64,000 nucleotides of DNA, from contig NZ_JAENIK010000011.1 of assembly GCF_016595465.1 (NCBI RefSeq), positions 62,001 to 126,000 on the forward strand, given 5' to 3'. Under the pieces are notes generated by a model. It was not told where the DNA came from, did not search any database, and saw only the letters and a list, made by a program, of their open reading frames with translations. Shown here one piece after another: positions 53,469 through 61,462 of the stretch (its first letter is position 1; each line of letters starts with the position of its first letter). The position numbers and the translations under genes are program-made. The DNA comes from Luteolibacter yonseiensis (GTDB taxonomy: Bacteria; Verrucomicrobiota; Verrucomicrobiia; Verrucomicrobiales; Akkermansiaceae).

Positions 53469-53524
53469 TCCGTCGGTTGATCCGGCTGCGTCCGTGTGGC
53501 GCATCCCGACCAGCCGTCGGCGGA
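53469..53524 (+). pseudogene. Miniature His-like cloverleaf (GTG), possible tRNA remnant
   Basis: The gap between tRNA-Gln and tRNA-Leu folds as a reduced cloverleaf: acceptor TCCG/CGGA, D-arm CGG/CCG with a 5-base loop, anticodon stem TGCGT/GCGCA with loop CCGTGTG (GTG, but C33), and T-arm CCGAC/GTCGG with a 5-base loop. It could be a decayed tRNA or a chance fold. Confidence 0.35.
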
Positions 53525-53534
53525 TTTCATATCT

Positions 53535-53606
53535 CCCGGCGTAGCCCAAAGCAGAGGCAACGAGCTTAGAACTCGTCCAGTGCGGGTTCGAGTCCCGCCG
53601 CCGGGA
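53535..53606 (+). tRNA. tRNA-Leu anticodon (TAG) with short variable loop
   Basis: Acceptor CCCGGCG/CGCCGGG, A73, no encoded CCA. D-stem GCC/GGC, loop without GG. Anticodon stem ACGAG/CTCGT, loop CTTAGAA (TAG, reading CTA). T-stem GCGGG/CCCGC, canonical loop TTCGAGT. The variable loop is only CCAGT, whereas bacterial tRNA-Leu normally has a long variable arm. Confidence 0.8.
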
Positions 53607-53619
53607 CTTTTTTTCATCA

Positions 53620-53696
53620 GATCGCGTAGCCCAACCGGCAGAGGCACGGCGTCGAGAGCGCCGCAGGTGCTGGTTCGAATCCAGCCGCGATCACCA
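53620..53696 (+). tRNA. tRNA-Leu anticodon (GAG) with C33 and short variable loop
   Basis: Acceptor GATCGCG/CGCGATC, A73, encoded CCA. D-stem GCC/GGC with a GG-containing loop. Anticodon stem CGGCG/CGCCG is perfect; the loop TCGAGAG places C, not U, at position 33. T-stem GCTGG/CCAGC, loop TTCGAAT. The variable loop CAGGT is short, unlike class II tRNA-Leu. Confidence 0.75.
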
Positions 53697-53702
53697 CTTT
53701 CC

Positions 53703-53774
53703 GAACCCGAAGCTTAGGCAGCGAAGCATCCGGCTTTTAATCGGACGAGCAGGGCGCGAGTCCCTGCGGGTTCA
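53703..53774 (+). tRNA. tRNA-Lys (TTT) with non-canonical T-loop
   Basis: Acceptor GAACCCG/CGGGTTC, A73, no encoded CCA. D-stem GCTT/AAGC. Anticodon stem TCCGG/TCGGA, loop CTTTTAA. T-stem CAGGG/CCCTG with loop CGCGAGT (C54, G55). Last tRNA of the array, 95 bp before the 268-residue protein gene. Confidence 0.83.
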
Positions 53775-53868
53775 CTTTTTCAAAACCAACCCCATACCAC
53801 CATGAGTCCCAGAACATTATCCATCATTCCCACTTTGAACAAAAACATCACTTCATCCCATTTCATTC

Positions 53869-54675
53869 ATGAATTCCAATTCCATTGCGAATCACTTCGC
53901 CCGCATGGGCGCGAGGTTTCGCACCGTCCAACCTGAACCGACCCGCTTCAGACAACGGACGCTTGATTACACTCTGGATCTCGCCCACGACAAGCGTGGC
54001 CAGATCTTCGAACTGCGCGGAGAGACGGACCGTCTGGCCGGACTCGATGTGCAGGTCCTCCAATGCGGAAAGGCCGAACGCCACCTCCTGCTGCTCGTGA
54101 AAACCGGGGAAACGAAAGACCGTTTCCTTTGTGGCCACGACGAGCGCGAGTGGTTCGTGGCGGCCATTCCCGGCAATGCCAGCAACATCGTCCAAGCGAA
54201 GCTGGCGTTGCAGCCACCCGGTGTGAGGCATGCCGCCATCCAGGCGGGACTCGGTCCGCGCGAGCGGATCCGCCGTCACAACCGCGCGTTCCTCCGACAA
54301 GGTGAATGGTTCTTCGTGCCGGCCCCCGGTCTGCATGTGGATTCCCGCCTCATCTTGAAAAACGAGCCGATCCGCCGGGGGGCGGGCAAACCACACATGG
54401 TTGCCGAAGTCTTCCGCTCGGGAGGCGAGAGCATCCTCATCTGCCACAAGCATCCGAATGGTGTGAGCGAGACCGAATATAAGAAAATACTCGCGAACAC
54501 ACCTGGTGCCGGCCGTTGGGGCTGGGAACGCCGCGTCCGCAATGCGGGCGTCTTCGCACGCGGGGCCGTAAAGCACCGCGACCATGCCACGCTCACCCTG
54601 CATGACTGGCACCAGGTGCTCATGAACACCGAAAGCAGCACCCGCCAGATGGCGAATGTCGCTTTCATCGATTGA
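53869..54675 (+). CDS. Unknown protein between the tRNA array and rtcB
   Basis: A 268-residue soluble protein with no signal peptide, starting at ATG 53869 (MNSNSIANHFARMGARF). The sequence is mixed alpha/beta with a strongly basic middle (GLGPRERIRRHNRAFLRQGEWFF is one basic-aromatic stretch given in part). It has FLCGHDEREWFVAAI near residue 83 and KHRDHATLTLHDWHQVLMN near the C-terminus, where several His residues cluster. I recognise no family. Its position between the tRNA array and an RNA ligase, on the same strand, suggests a tRNA-handling role (binding, cleavage or end processing), which is inference. Confidence 0.75.
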   Translation: MNSNSIANHFARMGARFRTVQPEPTRFRQRTLDYTLDLAHDKRGQIFELRGETDRLAGLDVQVLQCGKAERHLLLLVKTGETKDRFLCGHDEREWFVAAIPGNASNIVQAKLALQPPGVRHAAIQAGLGPRERIRRHNRAFLRQGEWFFVPAPGLHVDSRLILKNEPIRRGAGKPHMVAEVFRSGGESILICHKHPNGVSETEYKKILANTPGAGRWGWERRVRNAGVFARGAVKHRDHATLTLHDWHQVLMNTESSTRQMANVAFID

Positions 54676-54687
54676 GCGGACACACAG

Positions 54688-54718
54688 GCCGGGGAGGCAG
54701 TATCCAGGTCTCCCCGGC
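54688..54718 (+). other. Strong hairpin between the 268-residue gene and rtcB
   Basis: GCCGGGGAG (54688-54696) pairs with CTCCCCGGC (54710-54718) around a 13-base loop. There is no T-run, so it may be an mRNA stability, processing or attenuation element. It lies 72 bp upstream of the proposed rtcB start. Confidence 0.5.
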
Positions 54719-54790
54719 TTCATCTGTGATGAAGAAAACAAACACCGCCCCGGGTTTCCCCACATTCATTTACATAACCAAAAATTTATT

Positions 54791-56185
54791 TTGAAAACCA
54801 AAGATCTCAGACTGCTCGGCGTGCCGGATGGCGAGCCGATGCAACACGCGCAGGACTTCATCCGGCGCTATATGGCGGAGGGCCACGAAGGCAGGCGCCT
54901 CGGTGAGGAAATTTTCCAAATCGTCGCCGACCCATCCGGCTATTTCCAAGACCCGTTGCGTGCCCCGCTGGCCCGTTCGGTTTATCGTCCCGCCTACACG
55001 CCGCGCGCGGAACTCGCTCCCTGGCGACAGTGGGGCGATGACCTGGAGGCGGATGCCGTGAGGCAGATGGCGAATTCGTGCGCCCTTCCCGTCGCGGTGG
55101 CGGGCGCGCTCATGTCGGACGCGCACCCCGGTTACGGCCTGCCCATCGGTGGCGTTCTTGCCACAGAAAATGCCGTGATTCCCTACGCCGTCGGTGTCGA
55201 TATCGCCTGCCGGATGAAACTAACCGTTTACGACCGCAAGGCTGGCGTCATTGCCGGGCAGCGCGATCGTCTGGCGAACATCATCGAGAGCGAGACGAGG
55301 TTCGGCATCGGCTGCACCTTCAAGGACCGCCGGAACCACGATGTCATGGACGACGATTGGTCGGTTTCCCCGGTCACGAGGCGTCTGCGTGACAAGGCGT
55401 GGACGCAGCTCGGCACCAGCGGCAGCGGAAACCATTTCGTCGAGTTCGGCGCGTTCACCGTGACGGACGACGAACTGGGTTTTCCGCCGGGCGAATACCT
55501 GGCGTTGCTCAGCCACTCGGGATCGCGCGGAACCGGAGCGATGGTTTGCGATACCTACAGCAAGCGAGCGATGGCCCGCCGCTCGAACCTGCCGAAGGAA
55601 CTCAAGCACCTGGCATGGCTCACGCTCGATGAGGAGGATGGGCAGGAATACTGGAACGCCATGAACCTGATGGGACGCTACGCCGCTGCGAACCATGAGC
55701 TCATCCACAAGCATATCGCGAAAAAAGTGGGCGCGCGCGTCATGCTCGACATCGAGAACCACCACAACTTCGCGTGGAAGGAGGAGCATGTCGTCAACGG
55801 CCGGAAGCGCGAACTCATCGTGCATCGCAAGGGAGCGACTCCGGCGGGGAAGGGGGTGTTGGGAATCATTCCCGGCTCCATGGCCACTCCCGGGTTCGTC
55901 GTCCGGGGCAAGGGGAAACCCGAGTCGCTGAACAGCGCGTCCCATGGCGCGGGACGCGTGATGAGCCGCAGCAAGGCGCTGCAAACATTTACCTGGAGCG
56001 GAACGAAAAAACTGCTCGCCGAGCGCGGAGTCGAACTCCTGTCCTCCGGACTGGACGAGGTTCCCGGTGTTTACAAGGACATCCACTCGGTCATGTCCGC
56101 GCAAACTGACTTGGTCGAAGTGCTCGGGAGATTCGATCCGAAGATCGTGAAAATGTGTCCGCCCGGAGAACGGGCGGAAGATTAG
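54791..56185 (+). CDS. rtcB: RtcB family 3'-phosphate/5'-OH RNA ligase
   Basis: A 464-residue RtcB ligase (usual length 400-480). Metal and active-site residues are visible: C140 in AVGVDIAC, H215 in GSGNHFVEFG, H242 in LSHSGSRG, the His pair in IENHHNFAWKE, HRKGATPA, and H385 in NSASHGAGRVMSRSKA, the histidine that is guanylylated. It joins 2',3'-cyclic phosphate or 3'-phosphate RNA ends to 5'-OH ends, repairing cleaved tRNA. The TTG at 54791 (KTKDLRLLGVPDG) fits the family start; an ATG at 54656 would add 45 unrelated residues overlapping the previous gene. It lies directly downstream of the tRNA array. Confidence 0.93.
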   Translation: MKTKDLRLLGVPDGEPMQHAQDFIRRYMAEGHEGRRLGEEIFQIVADPSGYFQDPLRAPLARSVYRPAYTPRAELAPWRQWGDDLEADAVRQMANSCALPVAVAGALMSDAHPGYGLPIGGVLATENAVIPYAVGVDIACRMKLTVYDRKAGVIAGQRDRLANIIESETRFGIGCTFKDRRNHDVMDDDWSVSPVTRRLRDKAWTQLGTSGSGNHFVEFGAFTVTDDELGFPPGEYLALLSHSGSRGTGAMVCDTYSKRAMARRSNLPKELKHLAWLTLDEEDGQEYWNAMNLMGRYAAANHELIHKHIAKKVGARVMLDIENHHNFAWKEEHVVNGRKRELIVHRKGATPAGKGVLGIIPGSMATPGFVVRGKGKPESLNSASHGAGRVMSRSKALQTFTWSGTKKLLAERGVELLSSGLDEVPGVYKDIHSVMSAQTDLVEVLGRFDPKIVKMCPPGERAED

Positions 56186-56302
56186 TAAAAAAACAGAAGA
56201 CTTGAAGACATAAGACACAAGAAGGGACCGGAGACAGGGGATCGCGGATGAGAGCGGTCCGAACATTTCCGATTCCCATATCCATCATCCCCTAACCGAA
56301 AA

Positions 56303-56904
56303 ATGAAATCCATCCTCCACAAATCCACGGTGCTGGTGCTGAACCGCAATTGGCAGGCGATCCACGTGAAAACGCCGGCCGAGGCGTTCTGCATGATGGC
56401 GACCGGAGCGGCGAACGGCCTCGACATCCGGGGTGAGGATTTCATCTCGCCATTGAAATGGGAGGACTGGCTCCGGTCTCCGGTCCGTGAGGAGGACCAG
56501 GCGGTGAACACTCCGCGAGGTGCCGTGCGCGTGCCCACCGTCATTGTCGCGGCGAACTACTCGAAGATCCCGTTGTGCCAACCCCGCTTCGGCGCGCGCG
56601 GCATTTGGGAGCGGATGGCGGCATCTGCCAATACACGGGCCGCAAGCTCGCGCCCGGTGAGGGCAATATCGACCACGTCATTCCCCGTTCCCGCGGCGGG
56701 GCGTCGTCTTGGGAGAACTGCGTGTTGTCCCATCGCTCGGTGAATGAGAAAAAGGCGGACCGCCTGCCCCACGAGGCGGGACTGCACCTGCTGCGGAAAC
56801 CGAACGCGCCGCGAGCCCTTCCCGCCACCGTGTTGATCAAGAATCACCACGGCATCCGCGATTGGCAGAGGTTCCTCGCTCCGTTCAGCGGGCATGCCGC
56901 GTGA
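56303..56904 (+). pseudogene. HNH endonuclease, frameshifted
   Basis: Two frames together give one HNH protein of about 200 residues. The first runs from ATG 56303 (VLVLNRNWQAIHVKTPAEAF) to GIWER. The second continues from 56614 with DGGICQYTGRKL, NIDHVIPRSRGG and SWENCVLSHRSVNEKKADR. One G is missing in GAGCGGAT near 56612-56614. The HNH core (Cys, DHVIPRSRGG, WENC) lies wholly in the second frame, so the predicted product stops before the nuclease. There is no slippery heptamer for programmed shifting, so this is a decayed gene or a sequencing error. It is the third gene after the tRNA array. Confidence 0.8.
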
Positions 56905-56962
56905 GGAGCGGTTTCTATTCCGCTCCTTGTGTGACCGGGACATTCCTCCCCTCCCCTCGTCA

Positions 56963-56993
56963 GATCCCGCCGGACATTCGCTCCGGCGGGATC
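56963..56993. other. 12-bp perfect hairpin upstream of opgG
   Basis: GATCCCGCCGGA pairs with TCCGGCGGGATC around a 7-base loop (CATTCGC). No T-run follows. It lies 59 bp past the HNH gene and 67 bp before opgG, and may separate the two transcripts or be a repeat element. Confidence 0.55.
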
Positions 56994-57059
56994 CGACCGC
57001 ATGGGTGAACAAGCTCCGGCGCTATTGCCAAGCCGCCGAATGTCTGCCAACTCTGGTCC

Positions 57060-58655
57060 ATGCATTTACCTCGCCGTTTTTCCCTGCTCGGGTGCGCTGT
57101 GCTCGTTTCCACCGTCGGCTTGGCCGCTGCGGAGGATTTCTCATTCGACACCCTGCGCGCGAAAGCCCGGAAAATGGCGGCGGAACCCTATGCCGCTCCG
57201 AAGCTCGAACTGGCGGATTTCTGGAAAAAACTGACCTACGACCAGCACCGTGACATCCGTTTCAAAATGGAGTCCGGGCTGTGGGCGGAGGAAAAGGAGC
57301 CGTTTTCCATCGATTTCTTCCACCCCGGTTGGACGGCGAAGAAGATGGTGACGATCCACGAGGTGGTGGACGGCAAGGCCGGGCCGTTGGTTTTCGATCA
57401 AAAACTGTTCGACTACGGGAAACAGAAGATCCCTGCCGGGACACCCTCGCCACAGGGTTACGCCGGGTGGCGGGCGCGCACCCATCTGAACACGGCGGAC
57501 TACATGGACGAGTTCCTCGTTTTCATGGGAGCGAGTTATTTCCGTGCGATCCCGAAGGACGCCCCATACGGACTTTCCGCCCGCGGACTCTCGATCAACA
57601 GCGGCCTGCCGGGCGTGCCGGAAGAGTTTCCAGACTTCTCGGAATTCTATCTGGAAAAGCCGGCGATGGATTCGAAGTCCATGCGCGTGAGCGCGTTGCT
57701 CACCGGCGAGAGTGTGGCGGGAGCCTACCAGTTCACCATCACTCCCGGCGTGGAAACCGTGGTGGAGGTGACGGCGGAACTCACGCTTCGCAGGCCGGTC
57801 GCGCAACTCGGTCTGGCTCCCTTTTCGTCGATGTATTGGTTTGGCGAGGGGACCCACCCGAAGCCGCTGGATTTCCGCCCGGAGGTCCACGACAATGACG
57901 GATTGCTGATGGAACTCGGCAGCGGCAACCTCCACTACCGCCCGCTGGAAACAACCAAGGACCAGTTCCGCCACTGCGTCTTCACCATGGAGAAGCCGCG
58001 CTCCTGGTCACTGCTGCAGCGGGATCGGTCGTTCGCCTCCTATCAGGACCCGGAGGCGCTTTACCACAACCGCCCGAGCGTGAGGGTCGAGCCGGTCGAG
58101 GGATTCGATTTCGGCAAACTCCACCTCATTGAAATGCCGACCAAGGACGAGACGGACGACAACGTGATCCTTCTGTGGGAGCCCACCCCCGGACTTGAAG
58201 TCGGCAAGCCCTACAAATTCCATTACCGCCTGCGCTGGATGCGTGATCCCAAGCCATCGGGAATCTTCACCGTCCGCGCGACCCGCCACGGCACGCCGGT
58301 TCAAAAGCCGGATCAGGTGCTGATGGCCATCGATTTCGCAAAACCGCTCAACCCCGAACTCAAGGTGGGTGATCCGAAATGGGATGACATTTCCAAGCTG
58401 AAGCCCGTCGTGACCATCAATCAAAAATCCGTGAAACTCCTGCACGTCGGCCTCTCCGACCTCAGCATGCCGAACGTGGACGATCTTCCCGCCGGTCTCG
58501 GCCGGAGCGACAAGCTCCACATGCCGCAGGTGCTGCGCGCGTTTTTCGTCTGCGAACCACCCAAGGACCTGGCGGACATGGACATGACATGCGAGCTCCA
58601 GGACGAGACCGGCAAGTGCGTGTCCGAGCGGTGGGTGTATCTGTGGAAGAAGTGA
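57060..58655 (+). CDS. opgG: Glucan biosynthesis protein, OpgG/MdoG family
   Basis: A 531-residue periplasmic protein with a signal peptide (RRFSLLGCAVLVSTVGLAAA). It is full length for OpgG/OpgD: FSFDTLRAKARKMAAEPY, LTYDQHRDIRFK, FHPGWTAKKMVTIHEV, YFRAIPKDAPYGLSARGLSI, FPDFSEFYLEKP and FSSMYWFGEG are family landmarks. OpgG/OpgD proteins act on osmoregulated periplasmic beta-1,2-glucans, and OpgD has been shown to be a beta-1,2-glucanase. No opgH lies adjacent. The GH94 phosphorylase at 18-21 kb could belong to the same carbohydrate pathway, which is inference. Confidence 0.9.
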   Translation: MHLPRRFSLLGCAVLVSTVGLAAAEDFSFDTLRAKARKMAAEPYAAPKLELADFWKKLTYDQHRDIRFKMESGLWAEEKEPFSIDFFHPGWTAKKMVTIHEVVDGKAGPLVFDQKLFDYGKQKIPAGTPSPQGYAGWRARTHLNTADYMDEFLVFMGASYFRAIPKDAPYGLSARGLSINSGLPGVPEEFPDFSEFYLEKPAMDSKSMRVSALLTGESVAGAYQFTITPGVETVVEVTAELTLRRPVAQLGLAPFSSMYWFGEGTHPKPLDFRPEVHDNDGLLMELGSGNLHYRPLETTKDQFRHCVFTMEKPRSWSLLQRDRSFASYQDPEALYHNRPSVRVEPVEGFDFGKLHLIEMPTKDETDDNVILLWEPTPGLEVGKPYKFHYRLRWMRDPKPSGIFTVRATRHGTPVQKPDQVLMAIDFAKPLNPELKVGDPKWDDISKLKPVVTINQKSVKLLHVGLSDLSMPNVDDLPAGLGRSDKLHMPQVLRAFFVCEPPKDLADMDMTCELQDETGKCVSERWVYLWKK

Positions 58656-58698
58656 GCCGGTGTTTGAGGAACAGTTTGTTTTGGTTAAATAATCATAA

Positions 58699-58713
58699 TT
58701 AGAATAATTCTTG
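58699..58713. promoter_or_regulatory. Fur/PerR-box-like operator of the suf regulator
   Basis: TTAGAATAATTCTTG is a near-perfect 7-1-7 inverted repeat in an AT-rich stretch, 35 bp upstream of the regulator gene at 58748. It differs in sequence from the TGAGA-type boxes of the iron genes, so it may belong to this regulator itself. Confidence 0.5.
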
Positions 58714-58747
58714 ATATTGATCGCGACGGTCCTACTTTGCCGCCGCG

Positions 58748-59176
58748 ATGGTCAACCCAAACCCCGAATTTTCTGCCGAAACCGAGATCCCTGAGGAGAT
58801 CTCCGGTCTCCGCATGACGCGCCAGCGCCAGGAGGTTTACCGCATCCTCATGCAGGAGCGGAACCACCCGACAGCGAACGACGTTTTCATGCGGGTCAAG
58901 GACCGCTTGCCAAACATCTCGCTTGCAACGGTTTACAACTGTCTCGAGGCGTTGGTCCAGCACGGCATCATCCGTCAGGTGAACTTCGAGCGCTCGTCAT
59001 CCCGCTACTGCTCGAATCTTCAGGAGCACGGACACTTCCATGACAAGAGCACGGGAGTCATCCATGACGTCGTTTTCAAGCCCGGCATCAATCTCACCGA
59101 TGTGCTCGACCTCCCGCCCGGAGCCCTCGTCGAGGACGTCGAAATCACGTTGCGTGGCAAGATCGCCACCGCCTGA
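58748..59176 (+). CDS. Fur-family regulator upstream of the suf genes
   Basis: A 142-residue Fur-superfamily repressor with an intact winged helix ([45 protein letters not shown]). The C-terminal part lacks the structural CxxC: where Fur/PerR have HHHxxCxxC it reads [17 protein letters not shown], keeping histidines only. Zinc-free Fur relatives encoded directly ahead of suf operons are known. It probably controls Fe-S cluster assembly. It lies 31 bp upstream of sufC and behind a palindromic operator. Confidence 0.85.
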   Translation: MVNPNPEFSAETEIPEEISGLRMTRQRQEVYRILMQERNHPTANDVFMRVKDRLPNISLATVYNCLEALVQHGIIRQVNFERSSSRYCSNLQEHGHFHDKSTGVIHDVVFKPGINLTDVLDLPPGALVEDVEITLRGKIATA

Positions 59177-59207
59177 ACCTCTATTCCTTACCAATCTTTT
59201 CCAAAAA

Positions 59208-59960
59208 ATGAGCCTGCAAATCACCAATCTCCACGCCACCCTCGAAGATGGCACTGAAATCCTCAAGGGGGTCAACCTGACCATCCCGAAAGGCGAAGTC
59301 CACGCCATCATGGGACCCAACGGATCCGGAAAATCCACCCTTTCCAAGGTCATTTCCGGTCACGAGAGCTACGTCGTCACCGGAGGTTCCGTGACCCAGG
59401 ACGGTGAGGAGATTTTGGGCAAATCCATCGACGAGCGTTCGCGCGGCGGCATTTTCCTCGCCTTCCAATATCCGTCCGAGGTTCCCGGTGTCTCGAATGC
59501 GAACTTCATCCGCGCCGCGTTGCAGGCCCGCCTCCCGAAAGGCCAGGAGATCGACGCCGTCGCTTATTACAAGAATCTCTATTCGAAAATGGACCACCTT
59601 GAGATGGACCGGAAGTTCACCGCCCGTGCCGTGAACGAAGGCTTTTCCGGAGGCGAGAAAAAGCGCAACGAGATCCTCCAGATGATGATGCTCGAGCCCG
59701 AATACTGTATTCTCGATGAGACGGACTCCGGTCTCGATATCGACGCGCTCAAGATCGTCGCCAAAGGCGTGAATGCCATGCGCTCGCCGGAGCGCGGCAT
59801 GCTTCTCATCACCCACTACCAGCGCCTTCTCGACTACATCAAGCCGGATTACGTCCACGTCATGGCGGAAGGAAGGATCGTCCGTTCCGGTGGCCCCGAG
59901 CTCGCTCTGGAACTGGAAAAAGACGGCTACGAATTCCTCAAGGAGCCCGCATTGGCCTGA
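59208..59960 (+). CDS. sufC: Fe-S cluster assembly ATPase SufC
   Basis: A 250-residue ABC ATPase: Walker [10 protein letters not shown], signature [20 protein letters not shown], Walker [18 protein letters not shown], and switch His in [13 protein letters not shown]. The start ATG at 59208 gives [15 protein letters not shown], the family N-terminus. SufC works with SufB and SufD as the scaffold on which Fe-S clusters are built. Confidence 0.97.
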   Translation: MSLQITNLHATLEDGTEILKGVNLTIPKGEVHAIMGPNGSGKSTLSKVISGHESYVVTGGSVTQDGEEILGKSIDERSRGGIFLAFQYPSEVPGVSNANFIRAALQARLPKGQEIDAVAYYKNLYSKMDHLEMDRKFTARAVNEGFSGGEKKRNEILQMMMLEPEYCILDETDSGLDIDALKIVAKGVNAMRSPERGMLLITHYQRLLDYIKPDYVHVMAEGRIVRSGGPELALELEKDGYEFLKEPALA

Positions 59961-59982
59961 GATTCCTAAATTTACGAACATC

Positions 59983-61419
59983 ATGTCCTACGACACCACA
60001 GACGTTCTTGACCACGAAACCCGCGAGGCGATCGACATCGACCGCACGAAGGGTGACTTCACCTTCCCGGAGCGCAACAAATTCGACGCCGGGCGCGGAC
60101 TGACCGCCGCGACCATCGACTACATTTCCGATGTCAAAAACGATCCGGACTGGGTGCGTGAATTCCGCCACAAGGCGCTGAAGACCTTCGAGGAAAAGCC
60201 GATGCCCACCAACTGGGCGACGAAGGATCTGGAAAACATCAACTTCGATGAGATCCGTTACTATCTTTCGGACGGAGAAAAGCCGAAGCGTTCGTGGGAT
60301 GACGTCCCCGCGGATGTCTTGGAAACCTTCGAGCGTCTCGGCATCCCCCAGCAGGAGCGCGCGTTCCTCGCCGGCGTGGAGGCGCAGTTCGACTCGGAAG
60401 CCGCTTATTCGAACGTCAAGGAAGAGCTCACCAAACAAGGGGTGATCTTCGTGAATTCGACAGAAGGCCTGAAGGAGCATGAGGAAATCTTCCGCCCCTA
60501 TTTCGGCAAGGTCATCCCTACCGGCGACAACAAGTTCTCCGCTTTGAACTCCGCCGTTTTCTCCGGTGGTTCGTTCATCTACATCCCGAAAGGACTCAAG
60601 CTCAAGCAACCGCTGCAGGCCTATTTCCGCATCAATTCGGAAAACTTCGGCCAGTTCGAGCGCACGCTCATCATCGCCGACGAAGGTGCGGAACTGATGT
60701 ACATGGAAGGCTGCACCGCGCCGAAGTTCGAGACCGCCACGCTGCACTCCGCCGTTGTGGAACTCGTCGCGCTCAAGGGGGCGAAGATCCAGTACGTCAC
60801 GGTTCAGAACTGGTCTTCAAATGTCTTCAACCTCGTCACCAAGCGCGGCCTGGCGATGGAGGATGCCGAAGTCCGCTGGATCGACTGTAACATCGGTTCA
60901 CGCCTCACGATGAAATACCCGGGCGTGATCATGAAGGGCAAACGTGCCCGTGGTGAGGTCATTTCCATCGCCCTCGCGAACACCGGCCAGCATCAGGACA
61001 CCGGCGCGAAGATGATCCACGCCGCCGATGACACGACCTCCAACGTCGTTTCCAAATCCATCTCCGTCGGGGAAGGACGCTCCACCTACCGTGGCCAGGT
61101 CCACATTCCGAAGCACCTCAAGGGCTGCAAAAACAACACCGAGTGCGACGCCCTGCTCATCAACAGCAACAGCCGCACCGACACCTACCCGGCCATCACG
61201 GTAAAAGGCAACCGCCACGCCACGCAGCACGAGGCGTCCGTCAGCCAGGTTTCGGATGACATGCTTTTCTACATGCAGCAGCGCGGCCTCAGCGAAGGAC
61301 AGGCCATGTCCCTCGCGGTGAACGGATTCATCAACGACCTCGTCCGTGAGTTCCCGATGGAATACTCCGTCGAACTCAAGCGGCTCATCGATTTGGAAAT
61401 GGAAGGCTCCGTCGGCTGA
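59983..61419 (+). CDS. sufB: Fe-S cluster assembly protein SufB
   Basis: A 478-residue SufB with the conserved beta-helix core: [78 protein letters not shown] and [20 protein letters not shown]. It starts 22 bp after sufC at ATG 59983. SufB is the scaffold subunit that receives sulfur and assembles the cluster. Confidence 0.97.
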   Translation: MSYDTTDVLDHETREAIDIDRTKGDFTFPERNKFDAGRGLTAATIDYISDVKNDPDWVREFRHKALKTFEEKPMPTNWATKDLENINFDEIRYYLSDGEKPKRSWDDVPADVLETFERLGIPQQERAFLAGVEAQFDSEAAYSNVKEELTKQGVIFVNSTEGLKEHEEIFRPYFGKVIPTGDNKFSALNSAVFSGGSFIYIPKGLKLKQPLQAYFRINSENFGQFERTLIIADEGAELMYMEGCTAPKFETATLHSAVVELVALKGAKIQYVTVQNWSSNVFNLVTKRGLAMEDAEVRWIDCNIGSRLTMKYPGVIMKGKRARGEVISIALANTGQHQDTGAKMIHAADDTTSNVVSKSISVGEGRSTYRGQVHIPKHLKGCKNNTECDALLINSNSRTDTYPAITVKGNRHATQHEASVSQVSDDMLFYMQQRGLSEGQAMSLAVNGFINDLVREFPMEYSVELKRLIDLEMEGSVG

Positions 61420-61462
61420 TGCCATCCCAGAATCGACCAAATATTCCAGCTCCACTTTTCCC

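Noticed and set aside
56580-56650. Programmed ribosomal frameshifting in the HNH gene
   Set aside because: The junction GAGCGGATGG has no X-XXY-YYZ slippery heptamer and no obvious stimulatory pseudoknot; a deletion or sequencing error is simpler.
52882-56904. Prophage or integrated plasmid carrying the tRNA array
   Set aside because: No integrase, phage structural, replication or mobilisation gene lies nearby, and no attachment-site duplication was recognised in the window.
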